From positions 46,303,562 through 46,367,561 of the forward strand of contig NC_041010.1 of the NCBI RefSeq assembly GCF_004193775.1: 64,000 nucleotides of DNA, given 5' to 3'. Made by a program: the position numbers and the translations under genes. Below the pieces are notes generated by a model. The model searched no databases and was not told where the DNA came from. It saw only the letters and a program-made list of their open reading frames with translations. This document shows positions 38,276 through 49,868 of the stretch, piece by piece (the stretch's first letter is position 1; the number at the start of each line of letters is the position of its first letter). Source of the DNA: Glycine soja. Taxonomy: Eukaryota > Streptophyta > Magnoliopsida > Fabales > Fabaceae.

Positions 38276-39319
38276 TGTTGTGAGAGTTAAACATTTGTAT
38301 TGAATAAGACTTCATTTTATTCCCTCGATTTGTGAGGCGCTAACTGATTTTTTTTTTTTTTTACAAAGGCGCTAACTGGATTTAGTTAACTAATAAATAA
38401 ATTTCTGAATTTAAGTTCCCCCGAATAAATTAGTCTCTGACTTATTACAATTATTATTATTATAATCTCTAAATTATATTTTTATTTTTGGAAAATCTAG
38501 TCTCTAAATTATATAATTTACTGTTATCATAATTCCTATAATTTAGGACTTACTTTCAATTTAGACCGCAAATGATATGCGTGACAGTAATAAATTGCCA
38601 TGTTCAATTGGAAAATTTGACAATGTAATTATACCGGTATGAGAATAAACTGAGAGTAATTTATATCACACTGAAATGAATAAACCAATAAAACATCATG
38701 AAAGAGAAACACAATTTATGTGCAAATCTAACCATAACAAAAAGACTTATTATAATGAGAAAAAAGTTTATATAATGAAGGTGTAAGTTTTATACAGTAA
38801 TTCAACTAATCGTTTAAATTATTTTAATATAATTATTTTAAAAATTAATAAACTTGTCATACATAAAAAATTATAATTAAATAATTATATAAAAAAATTC
38901 TATTCTGCATAACTTTTTTTCTCTATTATAAAAAAACTTCGTATCCATTGTTTTTTTTCTCTATTATAATAAGATTATTATTTCAGTTTATTATCATGAT
39001 ATATTTATATTTATTTCTCTCAACACGATTTATTTCATACCCAATATCAAGATTGGAACATACCTTTAATCATTGCGTATGGCGAAGGTTACTTCGTACC
39101 CATACCAGTGAGCAAAAACAAAAATACCAATAAACATTATTGAAACTGGTTTCTGGTTTGCCATTCGTATTTCGTACTTAATGATACGACAGTGAACAAT
39201 GCAATGTGTGTATATCAAGAAGAGCATAACATCTACAGTTAAAATCTAAGTATAGAGGTGCACAAGCAAGACCCTAGGAGGAGACATAAACACACTGCTC
39301 AATGAAACTATGATCAAAT

Positions 39320-40331
39320 CAAAAAGTGGCTTCTTGTAGTCCCATGCTAGCACGATCGATGTCAGAAGATCATCACACAACTCTCCCGCAATCTACAACA
39401 TGTTTTCACAAGTAAGAAATAAAAGAATGATTGGCAGCAACACCTATAAATGATGTACTTAAAATAGAAGAAACATGCACACAACTCAATTACATGATGT
39501 AAACGTTAGATTTGGATCCTTTTTTATTGTTAAGTCATAGGACACGGCCAAGAAAAAGGCAACATATGTGCGTTTTAAGTTGGATATACGAAATAAAATA
39601 TGATGAGTTGTACAATCTTCATTCAGTGGTTCTAAACTTCTAATCAACTGATTGTGTGAATATGTTAAATCTGTTACTTCTACAACTAATCACTAATCAT
39701 AACTAGTCTTTACAACAGTAACAAGGTATTCTCGGTTACATATTACAGGATGTCATTCCTAATCATAGCGAGTCCTTAGTAAAAATTGCATTTTTTTCTT
39801 CTCCAACATGAACACATTGTAATATTACTCAACAATAGAGAAGATTAAAATCCAAGCATGATGATTTGGCACATATATAATAAATTATTCATCATCTCAT
39901 GACAATGTAGATAGAAAAAGGCAAAACCAGCAAAATTTGATTGATTACCTAGCCAAGAGTATTTGCTGACAATGGAGCAATGACCATGATATCATCATAT
40001 CAACCCAATTGCAAAGCTCAACCTGAAGCAGAGGATCACCTAGCTTTTTCCAAATATTCCATACTTTCTCATGACGATATACAGTTACATTCTGAGGAAG
40101 TATTTGTTCATCAATAAAACACAAAGCTGATTTTGTGAGAACTACCTTCACTATAGCCTATTCTGCAAAACTACAACAAACAATAGCTTTTGCAAATTTT
40201 ACTGCACAAACACTTCCGAAAGCAGCAACAAGAAGAATCCGAGGCTTCTCTAAAATAGCTTTTGCCTTAGCTCTTAACTCAGCTCTTCTTGCCTCAACTC
40301 TTGACTTAGGTTTTGCCTCAGAGGAATCCAC
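39320..40331 (-). pseudogene. HAL3-like copy B, broken
   Basis: Exon 1 (40331-39949) keeps a Lys/Ala-rich start (ELRAKAKAILEKPRILL), like copy D. Its ATG has become GTG (40331-40329). A TAG at 40160-40158 replaces the Trp of the FAEW block. The active-site His region reads LLQVELCNW (His to Gln), a small indel breaks the frame near VDMMI, and the last codon before the donor is TAG. Exon 2 survives only as about 73 bases (39392-39320, IAGELCDDLLTSIVLAWDYKKPLF) before joining 3' flanking sequence, so the rest is deleted. It cannot make a HAL3 protein. Confidence 0.85.
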
Positions 40332-40603
40332 CACCAACAGATTTCAACAATATCTATGTCCACATTAATGCAAAGTATTAGAAAACTGACCATCACAAGC
40401 TCATACTCACACATTCACGGATCAAAAACTCTAATTATCATATTCAACACTAAATTAATAACTGAGGAGACATAACGATACTGCTAAGTGAGACTATTAT
40501 CAAATCAAATATATATGATCTCACTATGGTAAAAAAAGAAGCCAAGACAAAGAAGGGTCCTGACTTGCATACCATAATATAATGATGGTCAAAGTCAAAA
40601 TTG

Positions 40604-41769
40604 CTAAACCTGACCACGATTATTCCTTTCCCGCATCTTTTGCTCATAAAAAAGTCTCACAGTTGAGGAAATGGTGGAAGGATCAGCCATTGCGCCATGC
40701 TCATATTCCCCACTAGCTGGGGCGAGAGTGATGCCAAGCTCATCAATGCCAATGCAAGTATGTTCTCAGGAAGGGTTTCTCCCCATAGAAATGTTCATGG
40801 ATGGTGCAACAAAATGCTAGTCCCATGCTCTCACAACGCATGTCAGCAGATTGCCACAGCCCTCTCTCTATCTACAGCAACATGTATTTCTACAAGTAAG
40901 AAATAGAAGAAAGAGGCAATTGGCAACTACAACTTATGTACTTAAACTTCAGATTCGGTTCCTTTTTTATTGGAGTGTTGTTAGGAACACACTTTGTAAC
41001 ACATTGTCTTTAATTAGTTGGAGTTTATTGAAAATTATAAAATCAAAGATTCATTAAAAATGACATGGGACTCACAAAATAATTGTGTAATTTTAATAAA
41101 TTTCAACCAATAAAAGAAAATATGTTTAAGATTATATCTCAGTGTTGCCAGTATTTCTCTTTTTACTGTTAAGTCACAAGAACCGGCCAAGAGAAAAGCA
41201 ATTTTTTTTTATCAATATTGAGTCCTACTAGTAGTGAAGAAAATGGATTCCCTCCATACATGATGATTAGGAACATACATAAAATATAGATGATTCATCT
41301 TAATTTCATAAAAAGGCAAGTTTTACACAAGCCAACTTGTTTAATTCATGGTAGCGTTTGTATTACATGACAATATTAATGTGGAGAGAAAGAGACAAAA
41401 CCGGTCAAAGTAACTGATCAGTTTGATTACCTTGCCAAGAGTATTTTCTGACAGTGGAGCAATGACCAAGACATCAGCCCATCTACGAAGCTCAATGTGA
41501 GCCACACGATTTATCTTTTTTCAAATAGGCCACTGATGCTCATCACCATATACAAGTACACCCCTTGGAAATGTTTGTGCACCAATGAAAGATGATTTTG
41601 TGACAACTGCTCTTACTTCCGCCCGTTCAGCAAAACAATCACAAAAATGAACAAATTTCACAGCATCAATAGTTCCACATGCAGCAAGTAGAATCCGAGG
41701 CTTCCTTGGAATAGCACACTTTGCCTCGGCTTTTTTCGCCTTTTCACTTGCTGGCTCTAAGCAATCCAT
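40604..41769 (-). pseudogene. HAL3-like copy C, broken
   Basis: Exon 1 (41769-41431) starts MDCLEPASEKAKKAEAKCAIPRK... and runs in frame to a TGA at 41523-41521, where the other copies have Trp. After it the sequence continues VAHIELRRWADVLVIAPLSENTLGK, with the active-site His, to a GT donor. Exon 2 (40871-40604) has a small frame-shifting deletion in the CDNLL region and a TAG after RAWD. It then reads APSMNISM, keeping the active-site Asn and Met lost in A and D. A further in-frame stop lies inside the PFTERH region. The Cys flap reads ASGEYEHGAMADP (no Cys). A decayed gene, but informative about the ancestor. Confidence 0.85.
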
Positions 41770-42239
41770 CACCAACAGATATTTCAACAATATATCTATA
41801 TATGTCCACATTAATGCAAAGAATTAGAAAACCAACCATCACAAGTTCATATTCACACATACACGGATCAAAAACTCTAATTATCATATTCAACATTAAA
41901 TAGCTAAGTGGGATTTTCATCCAATGAGTATGAAAAATATGTAAAAAGCATACACCATTTATCAGGATGAGAAATCAAGATCCATTTTGACGAGTTTATA
42001 TGGAAACAAAAATAACACAGTTGAGTCCAAGACAAACCAAAGAAGATTTGCTTGAACGAAGAAATAAAATAAAATAAAATGATTCACCATTTGACACACT
42101 AATGGGATACCTGCGAAAACACTTTGATGCTCAAATTAGAATCACAGAAGTATGCAAACATCAATATCTACGTTGAAATCAGAATCATTTACAATAACAC
42201 CCAGACAAAAATTACAACTCAGACCGACAGAAAAAATTA

Positions 42240-45000
42240 CACAGAGAAAATTAGGAGCTTAGGGATTGGTGTATGATATATCAATATGTGGCAATCACTC
42301 TCGACTATCATCTACATGATATACCATCAGACCTAGGAGGATAGGTGATAGAGGTTAGGCCCTAATAGGTGATAAGTGTGTTAGTAGCGCTTTTAGGATC
42401 TCAAGAGTGTTGTTTGCTTAAAGAAACCACACATAGTGGTTAATTAGGTTGCATGTTGTTTGACTGTGTCTGTTGTAGTGTTTGTGGAGCGGAGGACTCA
42501 CTCCTACAACCAACAATTTTCAGGTTCAGGAGATGTCAAGGAAGTTGCACCCTCTGCGAGCTTGGCATAATAGGAAAACAAAAATAATGTGGTTGTGTCG
42601 GGATACACGCGCGCACGCCAATTTATACGTGTCACACTCTGGTCCATATGGTATCGATAGATAAACCAAATATCATGCCCATCACCATTGATCATCGTCG
42701 GTACTGCTACATTCCATGGGGTTTTACGCCTCACAGGCAACTAGAGTGGTTTAAAGACATCCGTTTTTATCTAGACATGGAAGTGTCTCATGATGCTCAA
42801 GAATTCATAGTGACCCTAGTGAGGTTTGATGTGAGAGGTAATGTCCTGAGTTGGAGATTCGAGTTAGTACGTCCCGTGCATGTCACTAAGGACCAAGGAG
42901 ATCACACCGACATGACACCCGAGGAAGGGGAAGAGTATTACGAGCTGCCACAAGACTTAGAGCCTTCATTTGAGGAGGATTGATTACCTTTCTATGTCTG
43001 TACCTTAGGTGTAGTTAAATACTTTTAGTTGAATAGTTATCTGCTCTGATCCTAAATATCTTTTTTGATATTTTGATGTATATTTGAGGGGCACGATCTT
43101 CATTGAAAATCTTTCTTTTTATATGGAGCATATGCATATCAATCGTTTCACTACTTTTACACTTTGGGCTGTATCCAAAATTCTTTTATTGTGACACTAT
43201 TTATTTTGCTTTATTTACTTATAAAGGCTTCATAGTATAAATCTACGATTATTTATTTATGAATTTAATTGTGAGGCGAAAACTTTATTCAAGCAATGTG
43301 TTTATTTTACTTTATTTTGTTTCATCTTATTTATAAAAAGAAAATTAATGAGATATTTTGCCAACTTAGAAATAGAAATTAAAGTTAATGATGTGTATTA
43401 TGTAATATTCATTATTTAAATACTTTTTAAGCAAAATTAAAAAAAAAAGAATTTAAGGTGTTACATTTACATGAACTGTGATTATCCTTTTTATAGAGGT
43501 GAGATTAAATTATCTTATCTCAATCACCATTCCAAGATCATGTAAATCAGAAAGATATGATCTTATCTTTTCTCTAATAATAAATAATTTTTGGTATTGA
43601 GGATTTATCTTCATCTTTTTGACAAAAGATAATAAAATTTCTCTTTTCTTATTTAAATTTGCTAGATACTCGGGATCAGGGTATACTACTCGACCGGCCA
43701 CCGAGTATAGAGGCTGCCGAGTCTATGTAGTAGATATGCCGCCAAGCTCTGAAATTGACTGTAGGAGCTTTTATATAAGCTTTCTCTTCTAGGGTATTGC
43801 CATCTAGCCGAATCTGAATATTATTCATTTATTGGTCTGGTGGGGGTCTAGTCCGAGAGAGATATCATTTTACCGAGTCCATGGAGGTAAATTTGATCGT
43901 TAAGTGTCGGATTCGAATGGCAAGGCATTCAAAGAAACATTTTGTCAATGTTCTCATCTGTTGTGTTTTCGGAAAAGGCGCAATGATTGAGTCCTTTGAA
44001 TTTCTAAACGTGGTTGGGATGACCAAAGGTCGCGTCCTTCCCAGCTGTTGATTGGAAACAATCCAACAATCTAAAGCGGTGCGTCCTTTCGATCACCAAA
44101 AGATTCCAGAAAACTATAAAAAGGGAAGTTTTCTTCTTCCTCTTCACTTCTTCTGAGTTTTTCCTCCATTCTTCTCCTCAGTTCATCTTTTCTTTTCTCT
44201 GCCCACCTCCCTTTTTCGTCCAGGTCTAGGCATTTGGTGTGAGATGGCCTACAATGCCAAAATTAATCCAATGGTCAGAATCATGGTACATAATAAAATG
44301 ATTGATGATGCAGAAAGATTTAAAAATTTAACAATAAAAAATATAGTTATCTTCTCTGACGGAAAAAAAAAATTAAAAAGATATGACAAGAAATGAGGTT
44401 AAAAAAGAACAAAAAGTTGTAAATAATTTTTTTATAATGAAAATTTTTCAGAGTGATGTAATTATTTATAAATTATAAAAACTTAATAATAAAATTTATA
44501 AAAGAAAAGTGTTAAAAATTTAAAATGATTGATAATGTTTAAAGTTAAAAATGATCAAAATAGTAATATAATGGCTTTATAACATAGAAAACTATAGTTA
44601 AATATTTAATGACCTCAGAAGAATATATGATGTTTTTAAAAAACTAAAAGTCGTGTTTAAAAGAAATTGAAAAGGTTTAAAAGAATTAAAATTATATATT
44701 ACAGAAAATTTTGTGACAGTTTTTTTTTTAAAAAAAAAAAGGTAATCTTGAGTTAAAAATATACTAAAAGAAAAATATGATATGGCAACATAATATTTGA
44801 AAATGATAAAAATATAAATAGTTCGTATAATTAGAAAATAAAACTATAAACAAGATTAAAAAAAGTGTATAAGTTTAAAGTGATTGATAATGATAAGAAA
44901 TTAAAAATTACCAAAAAAATTAAAGAAATATTTATGATCTATTTGTAGGAAAAAGAATAAAAAGATGCACAACAGATTTTCTTGAAAAGAATTGTAAAAT
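42240..45000. other. Intergenic region between HAL3-like copies C and D
   Basis: No recognised gene. It holds an unassigned open frame at about 42648-42983 on plus. A small unrecognised minus-strand frame (43701-43510) encodes a Lys-rich peptide. A promoter-like stretch (ctataaaaaggg near 44115, then a CT-rich leader and an ATG at 44244) leads only into a short broken frame. From about 44300 to 45000 the DNA is A/T homopolymer-rich and non-coding. Confidence 0.45.
42648..42983 (+). CDS. Hypothetical open frame, unrecognised
   Basis: An open frame of 111 codons has normal amino-acid variety and an acidic C-terminus (MTPEEGEEYYELPQDLEPSFEED). It includes RRYCYIPWGFTPHRQLEWFKDIRFYLDMEV and RFDVRGNVLSWRFELVRP. 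Base composition is clearly less AT-rich than the flanks. No signal peptide, membrane segment or motif I can name. The preceding 60-codon frame (from 42482) is in a different frame. It may be a real small gene, the last exon of one, or part of a transposon. Confidence 0.35.
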   Translation: MVSIDKPNIMPITIDHRRYCYIPWGFTPHRQLEWFKDIRFYLDMEVSHDAQEFIVTLVRFDVRGNVLSWRFELVRPVHVTKDQGDHTDMTPEEGEEYYELPQDLEPSFEED

Positions 45001-45431
45001 GTTACCTTTTTACTGGTGCAGTGACTTTATCTTAATCTAGCATTGGGTAGCAATCGCAATCCAACTCTATCAACCGTCGAAGGAAATTCAGTAGATGTAA
45101 TAATTTCATTCAACCGAGCCTACAAAAAAAGTTGAGATAAAAGGTATATTAGCATTCCAGTGTTACTCCCAAATGTATGAACCGTAAAGTGCTTAAGCAC
45201 TAAACATCACTTATTAGAAATTTGGACCTGAAGTTTTGTGGCTTGCAAATTGGCGGTTGGTCCCTTCTCTAGTTACTTTACCAGTAAACTACTTGAGACA
45301 AGATCCGAAGTTTACACAATCTTATATATGTTAATCAATACAGAATAAAAAAGTTGTGGAGCTTATGGTCTCATAATGAAGTAAAAAAGGAAAACAATTA
45401 AGTATTGCGTCTTTATTAATGGTCAAAACTG

Positions 45432-46899
45432 CTAAACCTGACCATACTTTCCTTTCATCTTTAACTCATAAGAAGCTCTCACACTTGAGTAAATGGTGAA
45501 AGGTTGTGCCATTGCGTGATACTCAGATGCCCTCTGAGGAACAGGTGGGATGAGATGGATGCCAAGCTCATCAATGGCCATCGCATGATCTTCAGTTAAT
45601 GAGTCTATCCACTCAGAAGACTCCATGGATGGTGCAACAAAAAATGGCTTCTCGTAGTCCCATGCTCTCACAATGCATGTCAGAAGATTGTCACACAACC
45701 CTCCCGCTATCTACAACAACATATTTCTATAAGTTAAAGTAAGAAATAGAAGAAAGAGAATTGGAATTGACACCTACAATTGATGTACTCAAAATAGAAA
45801 CAAGCACACATCTCAATACGTGATGTAAACGTTAGATTTGGATCCTTTTTATTATTGAGTCATACTTTTATCAAATCCAGAATCCTACTGATAGAGAAAA
45901 TGGACTCCCTGCATTCATGCATTTGCGAAATCATGAAGTCAGATTTACGAGACAAAATATCAGTCGTTCGATCTTCATTCAACGGTTTCAATTAATTGAC
46001 TACATGAATGTGCTAAGTCTTTGACTCCAACAACTAATCATGGTGAGTCTTTACAACAACTAAAACTTCCACAGAATGAGGTTCGCTACACAAATTACAC
46101 AACATCATTTTCTTATGCTGGTGTTTATTTTATAAAAATTGCATTTTCTCTCTCCATCATGAACATATTTTATTTTTCATATCATTAAATTAAATAATGA
46201 AGATCCAAAGCCAAGTGTAACAATTGAACATTACATGATGATTAGTAGCATACATAATAGATGACTCATCTCAATTGCATAAAAATGCTAGTCTCAAGAG
46301 ACAAGACAGCTAGTTTAATGCATGATAGTGTTTGTATCACATGACAATGTAGAGTGTAAGAGACAGAAGCAGCAAAGTTTGATTACCTTGCCAAGAGTGT
46401 TTAATGACAATGGAGCAATGACCATGATATCAGCCCATTCACGAAGCTCAATGTGGACCACAGGATCACCTATCTGTTTCCAAGTAAGCCACTCGTGCTC
46501 ATCAATACATGCAAGTAGATCATCGGGAAATGTTTGATCTCCAATATAAGGCAAAGCTGATCTTGTGAGAACTACCTTCACTTCTGCCCATTCTAAAAAA
46601 TGTCTACAAACACGCTCAAATTTTGCTGCACAAATACTTCCACAACAAGCAAGCAGAACCCGAGGCTTCTCTGGAGGAGGAGCACACTCTGCCTTAGCTT
46701 CTGTATTAGTTTTTTCCTTAGCTTCTGTATTAGTTTTTGCCTTAGCTTCTGTATTAGCTTCTGCCTTAGCTTTTGTATTAGCTTTTGTATTATCTTTTGC
46801 CTTAGCTTTAGCCTTAGCTTTAGCCTTAGCTCTTGCCCTAGTTCTTCTTGCCACAGCTTTTGCCTTGCCCTTTTCCCTTGCAGGACCAGACGAATCCAT
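45432..46899 (-). CDS. HAL3: HAL3-like copy D with Lys/Ala-rich N-terminal extension (likely non-catalytic)
   Basis: Coding exons 46899-46387 and 45710-45432 (GT-AG, phase 0) give 263 residues. Residues 1 to about 72 are a low-complexity basic extension (RARAKAKAK..., then EAKAKTNTEAKEKTNTEAKA) absent from ordinary plant HAL3. From residue 78 the flavoprotein fold is recognisable: KPRVLLACCGS, VVHIELREWADIMVIAPLSLNTLGK (His149), IAGGLCDNLLTCIVRAWDYEKP and AMAQP. The PxMNxxM motif reads PSMESSE (Glu201 for Asn, Glu204 for Met), and the flap is shortened to PQRASEYHAMAQP with no Cys. It should bind FMN-like ligand if folded, but lacks the residues needed for decarboxylation. The start ATG matches copies A and C in context. 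A leader exon upstream (ending 47975) is inferred. It is the first complete gene of the array in transcription order. Confidence 0.85.
46676..46865 (-). repeat. Coding minisatellite for the Lys/Ala/Thr-rich extension of copy D
   Basis: In the plus direction the motif gccttagcttctgtattagt recurs with 18- and 24-base periods, then shrinks to gccttagcttta-type 12- and 6-base units. In gene sense it encodes NTEAKAKT-like and KAKA repeats. All units keep the frame. Confidence 0.85.
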
Positions 46900-47974
46900 C
46901 ACCAACAGATTTCAACAATATCTATGTCCACATTAACCCAAAGTATTAGAAAACCAACCATCACAAACTCATATTCACACATGGACGGATCAAAAACTCT
47001 AATTAGTATATTGAGCATCAAATAGCTATTGGAGAGTTTCATCCCTTAAGAAATAAAAGAATTTAGACTTAGGAATCATATCTATTAAACAAATGGGGAG
47101 CACATTAGAATACCATACCACCTCTAGATGAAGGGAAAGAAGATTCCTTTTTGTTGCATAATTATAATCACAGTCTCACAAATATGCAAAAAAGCATAAA
47201 CCATTTATGAAGTAAAAAACATAATGAGAAATCAGGAGTTATTTCTCATTAGTTTAGATGAAAATCATACTTTTGATCATTAGATGGAAATCATATATGA
47301 AGTAAAAGTTCAGTGTTCACATTCCCAGCATCTACAAGGTTACAAATTTTTAAGCATACAAGATTTCAACCAGAGAGAGTCTCAGTCAGAGGTTTTCATA
47401 CTATTTGAGTGCAGCTTGAAGATAAGAATTTCTGTCACTCCCTTGTTTGAAAAAAAGACAGAAATTGAATCATATACAAAGGAACCATTAGGTTGACTTG
47501 TTTCTAGTTTCTACTATCCATACAATACAAGAAAAAGAAAAGTGATTGTGACCACAAAGAAAGTTAACTTCAGAAAAACAGAAATAACACAGTTGAGTGG
47601 AATCTTGAGTCCATTAAACCAAAGAAGATTTGCTTGCACATAGAAATAGAAAAAAGAAAAATGATTCACCATTTGACACCTTTTACGGCATTTTCAGAAC
47701 CATGCATGGTCACAACAAGAAGAGACAGAACTGAATCTTGAAACAGACGAACTCATTTTGTAATACACACACGACACACAACAAGAAGTGCATGACCCAT
47801 GATTGAAAGTCGCATATAGATTGTAAGCTCTGATCAAAGACTCGATTTTGAAGCTTTGAATGCTGATGGGGTGCTCGAGAATTCACCACCAAATGATGAA
47901 AAACTAAATGGAAGGAAAAAAAAAACAAAAAAGAATAAGAAATCAAAAGAATGAACATGAAGAAGTTCCATCAC

Positions 47975-48160
47975 CTTTGTGAGCTATGTATTATCTCTGA
48001 CGATTCACAATTTTTTTTTTCTTTCTCTTTACCACAGTAATGCGAATCAGAAGAAGAACACAGACGAACCAGGTTCAAGATTTTTGAATTTTCTTAGAGG
48101 AACCTATGAATTCGCGGCTTTTTTTTGTTCCTTGTGTTGTGAGAGTCAAATATTTGTATT
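47975..48160 (-). other. Copy D 5' leader exon
   Basis: Similar to the leader of copy A. It contains the gttcttcttctgattcgcatt-type pyrimidine-rich stretch and ends ...ctcacaaag at 47975 before gtgatgg, the same donor as copy A. The upstream border is approximate. Confidence 0.5.
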
Positions 48161-49094
48161 GGTTGGACTTTTCAAGAAATAAATCCAAATTGAGTCTGTT
48201 GTTCAATTTACTATCATCGTAGTCTTTATAATTTGCAACTTACTCTCAATTAGGTCTCTAAATTATACACGCGATAATAAAATACCAACATTCATAATTG
48301 AAAATGTTGACTCTGTAATCATGCCATGCCAATATGAGAGTAAATGTGCATGGGAGTGATGTAAAGCACAATGAAATGAATAAACCAATAAAGCATAATG
48401 ACAGAGAAGCATAATTTATGTATAAATCTAAAAATAATAATAACTACAAATCAACTATTATAATATATTTGTATTAAAATATTTTCACTCATAATTAAAA
48501 AATATTAGCCTAATTTTATTTTATTTTCTATTTCTAAGATTGTGGACAAAATAGGAAAAAAATGTCAACCTACTTTTGTTAATAATTTGTTTTTACTTTA
48601 TTAATAGTAATTCAGTTATTTATCATCTCATTATTCATTTTCTTCTTGATATCTAATTAGATCTCCAAAGAAGTGAGATGAAGAATAATTCTAAAAAAGT
48701 TACTCTTGGACTAAATGGATCTCTCCTTTAATTTTATATTTAAAAATATAATGAAACGGTTAATAAATATCAACCTGCTATGGCAAAATAAAATTACAAT
48801 TCTTTAGTGTTTATATTTTTCCATTTTTTAAATTTTTTTTGGTATATATCCATCTATATGTCAAGCCATTTGACTACCTGTTATACAAGGCATCAGGTGC
48901 AAAACAAGGAAGATGAAACCCATTCATTACAGATCTTCCAGCCCCTTAACATGTTTGGTTGAGTGTGAACAAAATTAATTCTGAATTAAATTAATTTTAC
49001 AAAAATGATTTTGATCACATTTGATCTTGAAGTAACGTTACTTATACCAAGATGTTTGGTTTTGTAAAATTTGGGCGTGTTTGTCTTTGTTTTG

Positions 49095-49270
49095 CAGAAT
49101 GGGTGGAAGTTCCATCACCTTGTGAACTATGTATCGTTGACGATTCACGAATCTCTCTTTCTCTTTACCGCAGCATTGTGAATCAGAAGAACAGAGACAT
49201 GCCAAGTTTAGGATTTTGAATTTTCTCATAGGAACCTATGAATCGCGCTAGTGTTGTGTTGTAACATGTG
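49095..49270 (-). pseudogene. HAL3-like 5' leader remnant upstream of copy D
   Basis: Matches the leader of copies A and D (agttccatcacctt, gacgattcac, gtgaatcagaagaacagag, ggattttgaattttctcatagg, gtgagactcaaacatttgtattggttgga). No HAL3 coding sequence follows within the next kilobase downstream before copy D's own promoter. It is a leftover leader/promoter duplicate. Confidence 0.7.
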
Positions 49271-49767
49271 AGACTCAAACATTTGTATTGGTTGGACCTT
49301 GCACCTAATAAACCCAAATTAAGTCCATACTTAAAAGATATATTAGAATTTATTAAAAAAATCATTTAATGGGAGTCTCATTAATATGAGTTACTAAATT
49401 TTATTTTACTCTTTCTAATAAACTTCAACTTTTTAAAAGAACATATTAATATAATAATATATTGTTATCATTTCTTCTTAAAATAATATATATTATATAT
49501 AAAGAAACTTTTTTATTAGTATAATGCTATTTAATTATAAAACATAATAAACCAAATTACTAATAATATTCTTTCTCAAAAATGATAACAAAGCATTCAA
49601 ACTCAAAATGTTTGAACTAAATAAAGGATTTAAAATTTAGAAATTTTTAACTATGAAACCTGACATTAAGAATTAATTTAATAATTTGATATTAATAAAT
49701 ATTCAAATACCGGATTGTTTATAGCAATGCAATATATTTATGGAAATTCAAAATTTAAAAACACCTG

Positions 49768-49868
49768 CAAATGATGTGCATTAAACAATAAGGTAATAAC
49801 TGGAATGTTAAAATTTAATGATGTGCATTAAACAATAAGGTAATAACTGGCATGTTAAAATTTAATGA
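49768..49868. repeat. Two-copy 48-base tandem repeat
   Basis: The unit aatgatgtgcattaaacaat plus aaggtaataactgg and atgttaaaattt occurs twice in succession with one mismatch (ggaatg against ggcatg), implying recent slippage or duplication. Confidence 0.85.

Noticed and set aside
43510..43701. Minus-strand frame of 63 codons (MAGRVVYPDPEYL...) and TATA-plus-leader at about 44115
   Set aside because: Suggestive of a small gene or an LTR leader, but no family was recognised and the plus-strand ATG at 44244 leads to only a short, broken frame. It is mentioned in the regional note only.
46565..47025. Plus-strand open frames rich in Leu, Ser and Phe
   Set aside because: They are reverse readings of the Lys/Ala minisatellite in HAL3-like copy D. 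The minus-strand frame continues into a recognisable HAL3 fold.
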